Positions 18,770 through 28,787 are shown, numbered from the stretch's first letter. The stretch: 64,000 bases of DNA from Halomonas ramblicola (GCF_030409215.1 NZ_JAUFPL010000016.1:178306-242305), one strand, 5' to 3'. Notes: generated by a model from the letters alone, not told the origin. Translations and numbers: made by a program.

Positions 18770-18828
18770 TATTTTTCATTCTAGGATAGACTGAAAGGCA
18801 CGCAACCGGGCTGGTAGAGGACGAGGGC

Positions 18829-19881
18829 ATGGCGATCGACAAGGCGGGCGTTCGGGAACGGCGCCGTCATCGCGGCGACAACCGTGTGACCATCGAGGAC
18901 GTGGCCAGGCAGGCGGGAGTTGCCCCGATCACGGTGTCGCGCGCCTTGAACACCCCGGAGAGGGTCTCGGCCCGCCTGCGCGAACGCATCGACCAGGCAG
19001 TGGAGACGCTGGGCTATGTGCCCAACCTGATCGCCGGCGGGCTGGCCTCGGCGGGCACCCGGGTGATTCCAGTGGTGGTGCCGTCGCTGTCGATCCTGAC
19101 CTTCATCGAGGTGATCCACGGCATCCAGCAGACCCTGGAGGGTGCCGGCTATCAGGTGCTGCTGGGCTCGACCGATTTCGACCTGGATCGTGAGGCGGCG
19201 TTGCTCGACTCGGTACTGGGCTATTCACCCTCGGGGGTGATCATGACCGGGCTGCGGCATCGCGAGAGCACCGTGCGTCGCCTGAAGGCCTGGGGGCGCC
19301 CGGTGGTCGAGATCATGGAACTGGGCGAGTCGTGCATCGACATGAACGTGGGGATCGATAACGCCGGCGTCGGGGCCTGCATGGCCCGCCACCTGCTGGA
19401 GCGGGGCTATCGGCGCATCGCCTTCCTGGGGACCGGCATGGGCATGGCGCGGGACTATCGGGCCCGTGAGCGTTACGAAGGACATCGCGAGGTGCTGGCC
19501 GCGGCCGGCGTGGAGAGCGAGCTGCTGTTCCAGCATGACGAGCCCTCCTCGTATGAAGTGGGCCGACAGCTGTTCCTCGAGGCGCTGGAGGCGCGTCCCG
19601 ATCTCGAGGCGATGCACTTCGCCAACGACAACCTGGCCACCGGCGCGATCCTGGCAGCCAACCGCCGCGGGATGCGGGTGCCGGAGGATATCGCCATCGG
19701 CGGCTATCTGGGCCTGTCGTTGGGGGAGCATCTGACCCCTCGCCTGACCACCGTGACGGTGCCACGCTTCGAGATGGGCGTCGAGGCGGCCAAGCTGCTG
19801 CTGGCGAGGCTGGAGGGCCGGTTGCCCGCCTTGCCGCGGGTCGACATCGGCTATGAATTGACCGTGCGCGAGAGCACCTGA
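18829..19881 (+). CDS. LacI family transcriptional regulator
   Basis: The 350-residue repressor has the LacI helix-turn-helix at about 24-45 (VTIEDVARQAGVAPITVSRA), the hinge helix region GYVPNLIAGGLAS, and a periplasmic-binding-protein-like effector domain (IPVVVPSLSILTFIEVIHGI onward, FANDNLATGAILAANRRG). The domain resembles the GntR gluconate repressors. It is the first gene of the plus arm and precedes the DUF1537 kinase by 25 bases. The effector is presumably the imported acid or its phosphorylated product. The divergent palindrome upstream is the likely operator. Confidence 0.92.
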   Translation: MAIDKAGVRERRRHRGDNRVTIEDVARQAGVAPITVSRALNTPERVSARLRERIDQAVETLGYVPNLIAGGLASAGTRVIPVVVPSLSILTFIEVIHGIQQTLEGAGYQVLLGSTDFDLDREAALLDSVLGYSPSGVIMTGLRHRESTVRRLKAWGRPVVEIMELGESCIDMNVGIDNAGVGACMARHLLERGYRRIAFLGTGMGMARDYRARERYEGHREVLAAAGVESELLFQHDEPSSYEVGRQLFLEALEARPDLEAMHFANDNLATGAILAANRRGMRVPEDIAIGGYLGLSLGEHLTPRLTTVTVPRFEMGVEAAKLLLARLEGRLPALPRVDIGYELTVREST

Positions 19882-19906
19882 ACCCCTGCCCGGAAGGAAA
19901 TAACCC

Positions 19907-21238
19907 ATGGCGCGACTGCTGGCGGCCTTCTATGGCGACGATTTCACCGGTTCGACGGAAAACCTGGCGCAGTTCAGCCGCCATGGGTTGCGGGGCCGGC
20001 TGTTCTTCTCCAGTGCCGGGCACGAGGCGATTCTCGACATGGCGCCGGAACTGGACGTGGTGGGGCTGGCGGGCACGGCCCGCGGACTGGCCCCGGCGGC
20101 GATGACCAAAGAGGTCGAGCCGGCCCTGGCGGTACTTCAGGCGCTGGCTCCGCGGCTCATGCAGTTCAAGGTCTGCTCGACCTTCGACTCGTCGCCGACG
20201 GCAGGCAGCATCGGCCACGTGATGGAGCTGGCGCGGCAGCGCTGGCCGGGCTGTGCCCTGCCGGTGTTGCCCGCCACGCCGGCCTTCGGGCGATTCACGG
20301 CGTTCTCCCACCTGTTCACGCGCTACCGGGGCGAGATCTGCCGGCTGGACCAGAATCCGGCAATGGCCCATCACCCCTCGACCCCCATGACCGAGGCGGA
20401 CCTACGCCGCCATCTGGCCGCGCAGACGACGATCGCGCCGGCGGCGGTGACGCTGCTCGACTATCGTGCGCCGGACGGTGGCTGGCAGGCGTTGCAGTCG
20501 GCCACCGAGACGGAACGTTTCGCGGTCCTCGACGCCACCGACCAGGCCGAACTGCAGCATGCTGCCGAGTTGATCCTGCGCCTGGCCGACCGGCGCCCCA
20601 CGCTGGCGGTGGCCGCCCAGGGGTTGGCCGATGCCGTGGGGCGCGTCGTCACCCGCGAGACGGCGGAGCGACAGCCGTTGCCGACCACCTACTCCGGCGT
20701 GGCACGTCTGTTGGTGCTGTCCGGCAGCTGTTCTCCCCAGACGCGCGACCAACTGGCGCATTTCGAGTCCCGGGGCGGGGCGATCCTGTCGCTGCCGCCC
20801 GAGGAGGCGCTACGCGATGCGCCGGGCGTGGCCAGGCGGTTGGCAGGCCAGGTGTCGGCGCTGTTCGGCGAGGGCCGTGATGTTGCCGTGGCGACCACAC
20901 GCCATGAGGGGGACCTGGTCGCCGGCCTCTCCACCGAGCGCCTGGCGACCGCCGTGGGCGAGGTCTTCGCTCGCCTGACCCGCGCGCTGCGGGAGGCCGG
21001 CGACCTTCACCGAGTGGTCTTCGCCGGTGGCGATACCTCGAGCCATGCCATGCGCCAAGTCGGCGCCGAGGCCCTGGAACTGGTGGCCTTCGACGAGGCC
21101 CAGGGCGGCCATCTGTGTCGCCTGATCGCCAGTGGTTCGCCGATCGACGGGCTGGAGGTGGTGCTCAAGGGCGGCCAGATCGGCGGCGAGGAGCTGTTTT
21201 CACGGGTGAAGCGCGGCACAGCCCACCCCGCTGAGTGA
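19907..21238 (+). CDS. Four-carbon acid sugar kinase family (DUF1537) protein, OiaK-like
   Basis: The 443-residue kinase has the N-terminal substrate domain (YGDDFTGSTENLAQF, FKVCSTFDSSPTAGSIGHV) and the C-terminal nucleotide-binding domain (VLSGSCSPQT, FAGGDTSSHAM, LKGGQIGGEE). DUF1537 enzymes phosphorylate 3-oxo or hydroxy sugar acids at C4. It differs clearly from the OtnK-like paralogue just downstream: YGDD rather than ADDFTGAT, and KGGQIGGE in place of KSGNFG. The variant beside a RuBisCO-like protein is most like the 3-oxo-isoapionate kinases, so it probably makes the RuBisCO-like protein's phosphorylated substrate (inference). Confidence 0.82.
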   Translation: MARLLAAFYGDDFTGSTENLAQFSRHGLRGRLFFSSAGHEAILDMAPELDVVGLAGTARGLAPAAMTKEVEPALAVLQALAPRLMQFKVCSTFDSSPTAGSIGHVMELARQRWPGCALPVLPATPAFGRFTAFSHLFTRYRGEICRLDQNPAMAHHPSTPMTEADLRRHLAAQTTIAPAAVTLLDYRAPDGGWQALQSATETERFAVLDATDQAELQHAAELILRLADRRPTLAVAAQGLADAVGRVVTRETAERQPLPTTYSGVARLLVLSGSCSPQTRDQLAHFESRGGAILSLPPEEALRDAPGVARRLAGQVSALFGEGRDVAVATTRHEGDLVAGLSTERLATAVGEVFARLTRALREAGDLHRVVFAGGDTSSHAMRQVGAEALELVAFDEAQGGHLCRLIASGSPIDGLEVVLKGGQIGGEELFSRVKRGTAHPAE

Positions 21239-21282
21239 GGCAACGACAACCACGCATGCACGGCAACTCGGGAGGTACCCGC

Positions 21283-22596
21283 ATGAGCATTATCCTAGGG
21301 GCGATCGCCGATGACTTCACCGGTGCGACGGACCTGGCCAACAATCTGGTGCGTGCCGGCATGCGCTGCGTGCAGGTGATCGGGGTTCCCCCGCAGACGC
21401 TGGCGCTGGAGGATGTCGACGCGGTGGTGGTGGCGCTCAAGTCGCGCTCCTGTCCCGTCGACCAGGCCATCGAGGATTCGCTGGCCGCGTTGGAATGGCT
21501 GCAGGGGCAGGGCGCGCGGCAGATCTTCTTCAAGTATTGCTCCACCTTCGATTCCACCGACGCGGGCAATATCGGCCCGGTGAGCGATGCCCTGCTGGAG
21601 CGGATTCGGGCGACATCGGAAGAACGGCTGGGCAGCCGCCAGACCGTGATGGTGCCGGCCTTCCCGACCAATCGCCGCACCGTCTATCAGGGGCACCTGT
21701 TCGTCGGCGATCGGCTGCTCAACGACAGTGGCATGGAGCACCATCCGCTCAATCCCATGCGTGACGCCGACCTGGTGCGCGTGCTGTCTCGCCAGACCCC
21801 GAATCGGGTCGGCCTGGCATCGCGCGAGGTGCTGGTGCAAGGCGTCGAGGCGCTGCGCGATCATCTGGCGCGCCTGGCCGACGAGGGCGTGCGCCATGTG
21901 ATCTGCGACACCCTGGATGAGGCGGACCTAGCGGTGCTGGCCGGCGCCGTGGCGGAGTATCCGTTGGTTACCGGCGGCTCCGGCCTGGGCCAGTCGCTGC
22001 CGGCGGAGTACCGGCGCCTGGGCTGGCTCGAGGAGGTGACCGATGCCGGTCGGCTGGCGCCCGCTGAGGGGGCCGCCCTGGTGCTGTCCGGCAGCTGTTC
22101 GCGGGCCACCCTGGGCCAGGTGGAGCATTTCCTCGAGCGTCACTCGGGCTTCGGCCTCGACCCCCTGACGCTGGCCGAGAGCGGCGATCAGCTGGCGGAG
22201 GCGCAGGCCTTCGCCCGCGCGCATCTGCAGGGTGAGCGACGGGACGAGCCGGTGCTGATCTATGCCTCGGCGGCGCCGGAGCGCGTCAAGCAGGCCCAGC
22301 AGGTCCTGGGTGCCGAGGCCGCGGGGCGGGTCGTCGAGGAGGCCATGGCCAGCCTGGCCCGCACCCTGGTGGGCGAGGGCGTGGGGCGCCTGGTGGTCGC
22401 CGGCGGCGAAACCTCTGGGGCGGTGGTCTCGGCACTGGACATCCAGCAGCTGCGCATCGGCCATCAGATCGACCCCGGCGTGCCCTGGACCCAGGCACCG
22501 CTGGCCGGGCGCGCCGCGCCGCTGTCGCTGGCGCTGAAATCGGGCAACTTCGGGGACGTCGACTTCTTCACCCGGGCTTTCGAGGTGCTGGCATGA
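21283..22596 (+). CDS. otnK: 3-oxo-tetronate 4-kinase (DUF1537), OtnK-like
   Basis: The 437-residue kinase starts MSIILGAIADDFTGATDLAN after GGGAGGTACCCGC; an earlier in-frame ATG at 21235 lacks support. Typical OtnK features are ADDFTGATD, KYCSTFDSTDAGNIGP, NRRTVYQGHLFVGD, LSGSCSRAT, VAGGETSGAVV and ALKSGNFGDVDFF. The known role is ATP-dependent phosphorylation of 3-oxo-tetronates (from erythronate or threonate) at C4. Its stop overlaps the OtnC start in an ATGA junction, the standard otnK-otnC pairing. Two DUF1537 kinases in tandem imply two substrates or two sequential branches. Confidence 0.88.
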   Translation: MSIILGAIADDFTGATDLANNLVRAGMRCVQVIGVPPQTLALEDVDAVVVALKSRSCPVDQAIEDSLAALEWLQGQGARQIFFKYCSTFDSTDAGNIGPVSDALLERIRATSEERLGSRQTVMVPAFPTNRRTVYQGHLFVGDRLLNDSGMEHHPLNPMRDADLVRVLSRQTPNRVGLASREVLVQGVEALRDHLARLADEGVRHVICDTLDEADLAVLAGAVAEYPLVTGGSGLGQSLPAEYRRLGWLEEVTDAGRLAPAEGAALVLSGSCSRATLGQVEHFLERHSGFGLDPLTLAESGDQLAEAQAFARAHLQGERRDEPVLIYASAAPERVKQAQQVLGAEAAGRVVEEAMASLARTLVGEGVGRLVVAGGETSGAVVSALDIQQLRIGHQIDPGVPWTQAPLAGRAAPLSLALKSGNFGDVDFFTRAFEVLA

Positions 22597-23240
22597 CCCA
22601 ACATGACGAGAATCGCCTGCGCGAGCAGATCGTGGTGTACGGCAAGTCGCTGTTCGAGCGTGGTTTGACCATGGGCTCCAGCGGCAACATCAGCGTGCGC
22701 ACCGAGGACGGTGGCTGGCTGATGACGCCGACCAACGCCTGCCTGGGGCGGCTGGACCCGGCGCGCATCTCGCGCTTGGATCGCGATGGCTGCCTGCTGG
22801 ACGGCGACAAGCCGACCAAGGAGAGCTTCCTGCACATGTCGATGTACCACGAGCGTCCCCAGTCCGCGGCCATCGTGCACCTGCACTCGACCCACTCGGT
22901 GGCGGTGTCCTGCCTGCCGGAGATCGACCCGCACGACTGCATCCCACCGTTGACGGCCTACTACGTGATGCGCGTCGGCAAGCTGCCGCTGGTGCCCTAC
23001 CATATCCCCGGCGACACCACCCTGGGCGATGCGGTGGGCGCCCTGGCCGGCCGGCACAGCGCGGTGCTGCTGGCCAATCACGGCCCGGTGGTCGCGGGAA
23101 AGACGCTGGAAGCCGCGCTCTACGCCACCGAGGAACTCGAGGAAACCGCCAAGCTGTACCTGCTGCTGCGCGGACAGAACCCGCGTTGCCTGACCACCGA
23201 GCAAGTTGCCGAACTGGAAGCGCGCTTCCCCCGCACTTGA
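22593..23240 (+). CDS. otnC: 3-oxo-tetronate 4-phosphate decarboxylase (class II aldolase family), OtnC-like
   Basis: The 215-residue zinc enzyme of the AraD/FucA fold shows GLTMGSSGNISVR (phosphate loop), a PTKESFLHMSMY catalytic Glu region, HLHSTHSVAVS (two Zn histidines), and a third ligand in LLANHGPVVAGKTLEAALY. In tetronate catabolism OtnC decarboxylates 3-oxo-tetronate 4-phosphate to dihydroxyacetone phosphate. The ATGA overlap with otnK supports coupled translation. It ends the plus arm; a REP-like palindrome follows before the convergent ppsR gene. Confidence 0.9.
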   Translation: MTQHDENRLREQIVVYGKSLFERGLTMGSSGNISVRTEDGGWLMTPTNACLGRLDPARISRLDRDGCLLDGDKPTKESFLHMSMYHERPQSAAIVHLHSTHSVAVSCLPEIDPHDCIPPLTAYYVMRVGKLPLVPYHIPGDTTLGDAVGALAGRHSAVLLANHGPVVAGKTLEAALYATEELEETAKLYLLLRGQNPRCLTTEQVAELEARFPRT

Positions 23241-23341
23241 AGTGGTCTCTGGTTGCTTCACGGTCAGCAATGAGTGCCTCGACTTCCTGGCGTCTTCGCG
23301 GCGCCCAGCGGTGTTGTCGATGCTTGGGTAGTCGCCGCCGG

Positions 23342-23383
23342 GGAGGCCTGCGGCCTCCAATCGCCCGACAGAGTCGGCCTCCT
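23342..23383. repeat. REP-like extragenic palindromic element
   Basis: Two small hairpins lie side by side in the gap between convergent genes: GGAGGCC-TGC-GGCCTCC (23342-23358) and CCGAC-AGA-GTCGG (23365-23377), ending in CCTCCTAC. The composition and location match repetitive extragenic palindromes of gammaproteobacteria. Copy number in the genome cannot be seen from this window. The rest of the 160-base gap shows no gene. Confidence 0.6.
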
Positions 23384-23402
23384 ACAACGTCGTGCTGGGT
23401 AT

Positions 23403-24236
23403 TTATCTCGGCGAGAAGCGCCGGGTCAGCCCCATCTCGGCGATCATCCGCGTGGAGATCTCCTCCACCGAAAAGCGCGTGGTGTCGATGAAGGGGACGT
23501 GCAGCTGGCGGTAGAGGCCCTCGGCCTGCCCCACCTCCTGCATGCACTGGTCCATGGAGCTGTAGCGGCTGTTGGGGCGGCGCTCGTGGCGGATCGCCGC
23601 CAGCCGCCGCGGGTCGATGGTCAGGCCGAACAGCTTGTGGCGGTGTCGGGCCAGGGCGGAGGGGAGCTTGAGGATGCCGTCCTCGTCCTGGTCGTCCTCG
23701 GTGAGCGGATAGTTGGCCGCGCGGATGCCGAACTGCAGCGCCAGGTAGAGCGAGGTGGGCGTCTTGCCGCAGCGCGACACGCCGATCAGGATGACATCGG
23801 CCTGGTCGTACTGGTGGGTACGGGCGCCGTCGTCGTTGTCCAGCGCGAAGTGCACCGAGTGGATGCGGTCCATGTAGACCTCATCCTTGCCGATCGAGTG
23901 GGTGCGGCCGACGGTGTAGGTGGAGTGGGTGGCCAGTTCCTGCTCCAGCGGCTCCAGGAAGGTCGAGAAGATGTCGATCTTGAAGCCCTCGGCCTCGCGG
24001 ATCACGCTGCGGATCTCGCTGTCGACGATGGTGTCGATGATGATCGGCTGCTCGCCGTCGCGCACCGCGGCGCCGTTGATCACTTCCACCAGGTTGCGCG
24101 CCTTCTCGACACTGTCGATGTAGGGCTTGGTGATCATGCGGATCTCGACTTTCTCGAACTGGGCCAGCAGGCTACGGCCCAGGCTCTCGGCGGTGATGCC
24201 GGTGCCGTCGGAGATGAAGAAGGCGGTGCGGGTCAT
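23403..24236 (-). CDS. ppsR: Phosphoenolpyruvate synthase regulatory protein (DUF299 kinase/pyrophosphorylase)
   Basis: The 277-residue protein carries out ADP-dependent inactivation and phosphate-dependent reactivation of PEP synthase by acting on its active-site Thr. [20 protein letters not shown] marks the true start and is the family's N-terminal signature; the longer open frame upstream runs through the divergent promoter region. The P-loop [15 protein letters not shown] is intact, as is NYPLTEDDQ after it. It is divergent to ppsA, the usual arrangement, with a 239-base shared region. An inverted CCAAT...ATTGG pair lies near 24380-24405, of unknown meaning. Confidence 0.94.
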   Translation of the reverse strand: MTRTAFFISDGTGITAESLGRSLLAQFEKVEIRMITKPYIDSVEKARNLVEVINGAAVRDGEQPIIIDTIVDSEIRSVIREAEGFKIDIFSTFLEPLEQELATHSTYTVGRTHSIGKDEVYMDRIHSVHFALDNDDGARTHQYDQADVILIGVSRCGKTPTSLYLALQFGIRAANYPLTEDDQDEDGILKLPSALARHRHKLFGLTIDPRRLAAIRHERRPNSRYSSMDQCMQEVGQAEGLYRQLHVPFIDTTRFSVEEISTRMIAEMGLTRRFSPR

Positions 24237-24475
24237 GGCGATATCGCTGTGGCAGGGGAAAAGAGCCCCATTGTCGATGTCCCTTGGCCGCGCGACAAGC
24301 CGCCTCGCCGTTCGCCGACTACAGGAATCCACCGAAACGCCGCGCTGTTGTAAAAATCCTCCAGCGACTTCGCTATTAGACCAATGGCGAATATGCCCCC
24401 CGATTGGTAGAGTCGCCAGCATCCCGTCATGCCTCGCCGGCATGACCACCTGTCGTCGATAGCCAAGGGGGTCCC

Positions 24476-26848
24476 GTGGACGATTACATTCTGTGGTTCG
24501 ATGAACTGGGCATGGACGATGTCGACCGGGTGGGTGGCAAGAACGCCTCTCTCGGCGAGATGATCTCCAACCTGGCCGGCGCCGGGGTCACCGTGCCCGG
24601 CGGCTTCGCGACCACCGCCCACGCCTATCGCGAGTTCCTCTCCCACGAAGGCCTCAACGAGCGCATCAACCAGGCGCTGGCTCGCCTGGACGTCGATGAC
24701 GTCGCCGAGCTGGCCCGCGTCGGTGCCCAGATTCGCCAGTGGGTGATCGACACCCCGTTGCCGCCCACCTTCGAGAAGCAGCTGCGCGAGGCCTACGAGA
24801 CCCTGGCCGCCCGGCATGCCAATCTCAAGGTGGCGGTACGCAGCTCGGCCACCGCCGAGGACCTGCCGGATGCCTCCTTCGCTGGCCAGCAGGAGACCTT
24901 CCTCAACATCGAGGGCTTCGACAACATCAAGCGTGCCGTGCACGAGGTGTTCGCCTCGCTGTTCAACGACCGTGCCATCTCCTACCGGGTGCATCGCGGC
25001 TACGCCCACGAGAACGTGGCGCTCTCCGCGGGCATCCAGAAGATGGTGCGTTCCGAGACCGGCGCCTCCGGGGTGATGTTCACCCTGGACACCGAATCCG
25101 GCTACCGCGATGCGGTCTTCGTCACCGCCTCCTGGGGGCTCGGCGAGACGGTGGTGCAGGGCGCGGTGAACCCCGACGAGTTCTACGTCCACAAGCCGAC
25201 CCTGGCCGCCGGCCGCCCGGCGGTGCTGCGCCGCAACCTGGGCTCCAAGCTGATCAAGATGGTCTACGGCCAGGATGCCAGTGCCGGCAGGTCGGTGGAG
25301 ACCGTCGACGTGCCACTCAAGGAGCGTGGCCGCTTCTGCATCAATGATGAGCAGGTGATGGCCCTGGCCCACCAGGCGGTGACCATCGAGCAGCACTACG
25401 GCCGCCCCATGGATATCGAGTGGGCGCTGGATGGCGATGACGGGGCGCTCTACATCGTCCAGGCGCGTCCCGAGACCGTGGTCTCCCAGCAGGAGGGCGG
25501 CAAGCTGGAGCGCTTCCAGCTCAAGGAGAAGGGCCGCACCCTGGTACATGGGCGCGCCATCGGCCAGCGCATCGGCCAGGGCGCGGTGAAGGTGGTCCTC
25601 TCCCCCGAGGACATGGACAAGGTGGGGGCCGGCGACGTCCTGGTCACCGACATGACCGATCCCGACTGGGAACCGATCATGAAGCGCGCCTCGGCCATCG
25701 TCACCAATCGCGGCGGGCGTACCTGCCATGCGGCGATCATCGCTCGCGAGCTGGGCATCCCCGCGGTGGTGGGGTGTGGCGACGCCACCGAGGCGCTGGC
25801 CGACGGCCGCGAGGTTACCGTCTCCTGCGCCGAGGGCGACACCGGCAACGTCTACGAGGGGCTGCTGGAGTTCGACCGCCGGGTGACCAGCGTCGACGCC
25901 ATGCCCGAGATCCCCTTCAAGATCATGATGAACGTGGGCAACCCGGATCGTGCCTTCGGCTTTTCCGCCCTACCCAACGCCGGGGTCGGCCTGGCGCGCC
26001 TGGAATTCATCATCAACCGCATGATCGGCGTGCACCCCAAGGCGCTGATCGAGTACGACGACCTGCCCGAGGACCTGCAGCAGACCATCGACCTGCGCAC
26101 CGCCGGCTATGCCGACCCGGTGAGCTTCTACGTCGACAAGCTGGTGGAGGGGATCAGTACCCTGGCCGCCGCCTTCCATCCCCAGCGGGTCATCGTGCGG
26201 CTGTCGGACTTCAAGTCCAACGAGTACGAGAACCTGATCGGCGGCAAGCTCTACGAGCCGGGCGAGGAGAACCCCATGCTCGGCTTCCGGGGGGCCTCGC
26301 GCTACGTCTCGGAGGCCTTCCGCGACTGTTTCGAGCTGGAGTGCCGGGCGCTCAAGCGGGTCCGCGAGGAGATGGGGCTCGACAACATCGAGATCATGGT
26401 GCCCTTCGTGCGCACCACCGACGAGGCCCGCGAGGTGGTCGACCTGCTGGCCGCCAACGGCCTGTCGCGCGGCGACAACGGCCTGCGGGTGATCATGATG
26501 TGCGAGCTGCCGGCCAATGCCCTGCTCGCCGAGGAGTTCCTGGAGTACTTCGACGGTTTCTCCATCGGCTCCAACGACCTGACCCAGCTGACCCTCGGCC
26601 TGGACCGTGACTCCGGCATCGTCGCTCACCTCTTCGACGAGCGGAACCCGGCGGTCAAGAAGCTGCTCTCCATGGCCATCCAGGCTTGCCGGTCCCAGGG
26701 CAAGTACGTGGGCATCTGCGGCCAGGGGCCCTCCGACCATCCGGAGCTGGCCAAGTGGCTGATGGAGCAGGGCATCGACTCGGTCTCGCTGAACCCCGAC
26801 GCGGTGCTGGAGACCTGGTTCATGCTCGCCGGCGAAACGCTGGGCTAA
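24476..26848 (+). CDS. ppsA: Phosphoenolpyruvate synthase
   Basis: The 790-residue enzyme converts pyruvate, ATP and water to PEP, AMP and phosphate during gluconeogenesis. The N-terminal ATP-grasp domain ([32 protein letters not shown]), the mobile phosphohistidine domain ([17 protein letters not shown], with catalytic His and adjacent regulatory Thr), and the C-terminal PEP/pyruvate barrel ([30 protein letters not shown]) are all present and full length. The GTG start at 24476 follows AAGGGGGTCCC. It is likely controlled by the divergent PpsR, whose target Thr is in RTCHAA. A strong hairpin follows the stop. Confidence 0.96.
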   Translation: MDDYILWFDELGMDDVDRVGGKNASLGEMISNLAGAGVTVPGGFATTAHAYREFLSHEGLNERINQALARLDVDDVAELARVGAQIRQWVIDTPLPPTFEKQLREAYETLAARHANLKVAVRSSATAEDLPDASFAGQQETFLNIEGFDNIKRAVHEVFASLFNDRAISYRVHRGYAHENVALSAGIQKMVRSETGASGVMFTLDTESGYRDAVFVTASWGLGETVVQGAVNPDEFYVHKPTLAAGRPAVLRRNLGSKLIKMVYGQDASAGRSVETVDVPLKERGRFCINDEQVMALAHQAVTIEQHYGRPMDIEWALDGDDGALYIVQARPETVVSQQEGGKLERFQLKEKGRTLVHGRAIGQRIGQGAVKVVLSPEDMDKVGAGDVLVTDMTDPDWEPIMKRASAIVTNRGGRTCHAAIIARELGIPAVVGCGDATEALADGREVTVSCAEGDTGNVYEGLLEFDRRVTSVDAMPEIPFKIMMNVGNPDRAFGFSALPNAGVGLARLEFIINRMIGVHPKALIEYDDLPEDLQQTIDLRTAGYADPVSFYVDKLVEGISTLAAAFHPQRVIVRLSDFKSNEYENLIGGKLYEPGEENPMLGFRGASRYVSEAFRDCFELECRALKRVREEMGLDNIEIMVPFVRTTDEAREVVDLLAANGLSRGDNGLRVIMMCELPANALLAEEFLEYFDGFSIGSNDLTQLTLGLDRDSGIVAHLFDERNPAVKKLLSMAIQACRSQGKYVGICGQGPSDHPELAKWLMEQGIDSVSLNPDAVLETWFMLAGETLG

Positions 26849-26869
26849 ATCGGGTTCTGCGCCACCAAG

Positions 26870-26907
26870 CGCCCGGTCGACCTCCGTCGGCCGGGCGTCT
26901 TTCGTCT
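26870..26907 (+). terminator. Rho-independent-type terminator after ppsA
   Basis: CGCCCGG-T-CGAC pairs with GTCG-G-CCGGGCG around a CTCC loop, giving a stem of about 12 pairs at 26870-26897, followed by TCTTTCGTCT. It lies 21 bases after the ppsA stop and before the ggt ribosome site. The T-tract is imperfect. Confidence 0.75.
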
Positions 26908-26960
26908 ATGCTGACAGTCTCCCCCTCACGCAGATTTCAATGCGACAAGGAGCCTGTCTC

Positions 26961-28787
26961 ATGACCCTGCTCGCCGTTCCCTTCCGCGGCCGCCTGCTGG
27001 CGCCGTTCACCGCCGCCCTGATGCTCGGCCTGCCGTTCGCCGGCCAGGCGGATACCGCCTTCCAGTACGACCTGCCGGCCATCGCCCCCGAGGTGGCCTC
27101 CGAGACCGAGGAGAAGCCCGGCTGGGCGACCCAGCGCTTCGCCGTCGCCGCCGCCAACCCCCTGGCCACGGATGCCGGCTATCAGGTGCTCAAGGCCGGC
27201 GGCAGCGCCATCGATGCCGCCATCGCCGTGCAGATGGTGCTGAACCTGGTGGAGCCGCAGTCCAGCGGCATCGGCGGCGGGGCCTTCCTGGTGTATTTCG
27301 ACGGCGAGGAGGTGGTGACCTTCGACGGCCGCGAGGTGGCGCCCGCTGCCGTGGACGGTGAGCTCTTCCTCGACGAGCAGGGCGAGCCGCTCGACTTCCT
27401 GGATGCCGCTGCCAGCGGCCTCTCGGTGGGCGTGCCGGGCACGCTGCGGATGCTCGAGATGGCCCACAAGCAGCACGGCGAGCTGCCCTGGGCCGAGCTC
27501 TTCGCCCCCGCCATCCAACTGGCGGAGGAGGGGTTCACGGTCAGTCCGCGGCTCGCCACCAGCCTGGCCGGCGAGGAGCGACTGCGCCAGGATCCCCAGG
27601 CCGGCCCCTTCTATTACCCGGACGACGAGCCCCTGGAGGCCGGCGAGACCCTGCGCAATCCGGCGCTGGCCGCCATCCTGCGCGAGATCGCCGAGAACGG
27701 CAGTTCGGCGCTGCACACCGGCGACATCGCCAACGACCTGGTGATCCGGGTCCAGGGCCACCAAGAACGCGGCGGCACGCTCTCCCTGGAGGACCTGGCG
27801 AGCCACGAGGCCAAGCAGCGTGCCCCGATCTGCACCCCCTGGCGGACCTTCGAGGTGTGCGGGTTCCCGCCGCCATCTTCCGGCCACCTCACCGTCATGC
27901 AGATCCTGGGGATCCTGGAACACCTGCCGGCGGTGGAGGCCCCGCTGGAGGACGGCGTGCCCAGCGAGGCCTGGCTGCACGGGTTCCTCGATGCCTCGCG
28001 CCTGGCCTTCGCCGACCGCGGCAAGTACATCGGCGACCCGGCCTTCGTCGAGGCGCCCGGTGGCGACTGGACGTCGATGCTCGAGCCCGACTACCTGGCC
28101 AAGCGTGCCGAGCTGATCGGCGAGCAGAGCCTGGGCAACGGCGGCGCCGAGCCGGGCAATCCCGGCGAGTTGTCTACCGCCTGGGGCCTGCACCCCGCCC
28201 AGCCGGAGTACGGCACCAGCCATATCAGCATCATCGACGAGCAGGGTAACGCCCTGGCCATGACCACCACCATCGAGCAGGCCTTCGGTTCGCGGATCAT
28301 GGCCGACGGCGGCACCGGGCTGGCCGGCGGCTACCTGCTCAACAACGAGCTCACCGACTTCTCGTTCACCCCGCAGGACGCCGAGGGCAATCCCATCGCC
28401 AACCGGGTCGAGCCGGGCAAGCGCCCGCGCTCCAGCATGAGCCCGACCCTGGTGTTCGACCGCGACAGCGGCGACCTGGTGGCCAGCCTCGGCTCCCCCG
28501 GCGGTGCGGCGATCATCCACTACACCGCCAAGTCCCTGGTGGCGATGCTCGACTGGGGGCTCGATGCCCAGGAGGCACTCGAGCTGCCCCACGCCATCAC
28601 CCTGGGGGGGCCGGCCTTCCTCGAGGCGGGAGGCTATCCCGCGGCGACCCTCGAGGCCCTCAACGCTCGCGGCCACGATGCCAGCGAGCGTGAACTGGTC
28701 AGCGGTCTGCAGGCCCTGCGGGTCACCGACGACGGCTTCTTCGGCGGCGCCGACCCGCGACGCGAAGGGGTGGTGATGGGGGATTAA
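26961..28787 (+). CDS. ggt: Gamma-glutamyltransferase (glutathione hydrolase)
   Basis: The 608-residue periplasmic Ntn-hydrolase precursor cleaves or transfers the gamma-glutamyl group of glutathione. The start at 26961 is chosen because AAGGAG lies just upstream (inside a longer open frame) and a signal peptide follows (LLAPFTAALMLGLPFAGQADT). The large-subunit signature is GGSAIDAAIAVQMVLNLVEP plus SSGIGGGAFLVY; self-cleavage should occur before Thr419 in YGTSHISIID. Substrate residues RSSMSPTLVF and GSPGG are intact. It is convergent with the glycerophosphodiesterase, and the stops overlap. Confidence 0.94.
   Translation: MTLLAVPFRGRLLAPFTAALMLGLPFAGQADTAFQYDLPAIAPEVASETEEKPGWATQRFAVAAANPLATDAGYQVLKAGGSAIDAAIAVQMVLNLVEPQSSGIGGGAFLVYFDGEEVVTFDGREVAPAAVDGELFLDEQGEPLDFLDAAASGLSVGVPGTLRMLEMAHKQHGELPWAELFAPAIQLAEEGFTVSPRLATSLAGEERLRQDPQAGPFYYPDDEPLEAGETLRNPALAAILREIAENGSSALHTGDIANDLVIRVQGHQERGGTLSLEDLASHEAKQRAPICTPWRTFEVCGFPPPSSGHLTVMQILGILEHLPAVEAPLEDGVPSEAWLHGFLDASRLAFADRGKYIGDPAFVEAPGGDWTSMLEPDYLAKRAELIGEQSLGNGGAEPGNPGELSTAWGLHPAQPEYGTSHISIIDEQGNALAMTTTIEQAFGSRIMADGGTGLAGGYLLNNELTDFSFTPQDAEGNPIANRVEPGKRPRSSMSPTLVFDRDSGDLVASLGSPGGAAIIHYTAKSLVAMLDWGLDAQEALELPHAITLGGPAFLEAGGYPAATLEALNARGHDASERELVSGLQALRVTDDGFFGGADPRREGVVMGD

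Noticed and set aside
24237..24449. Longer N-terminus for PpsR
   Set aside because: The added residues fall in the divergent promoter region, and the family starts at [11 protein letters not shown].
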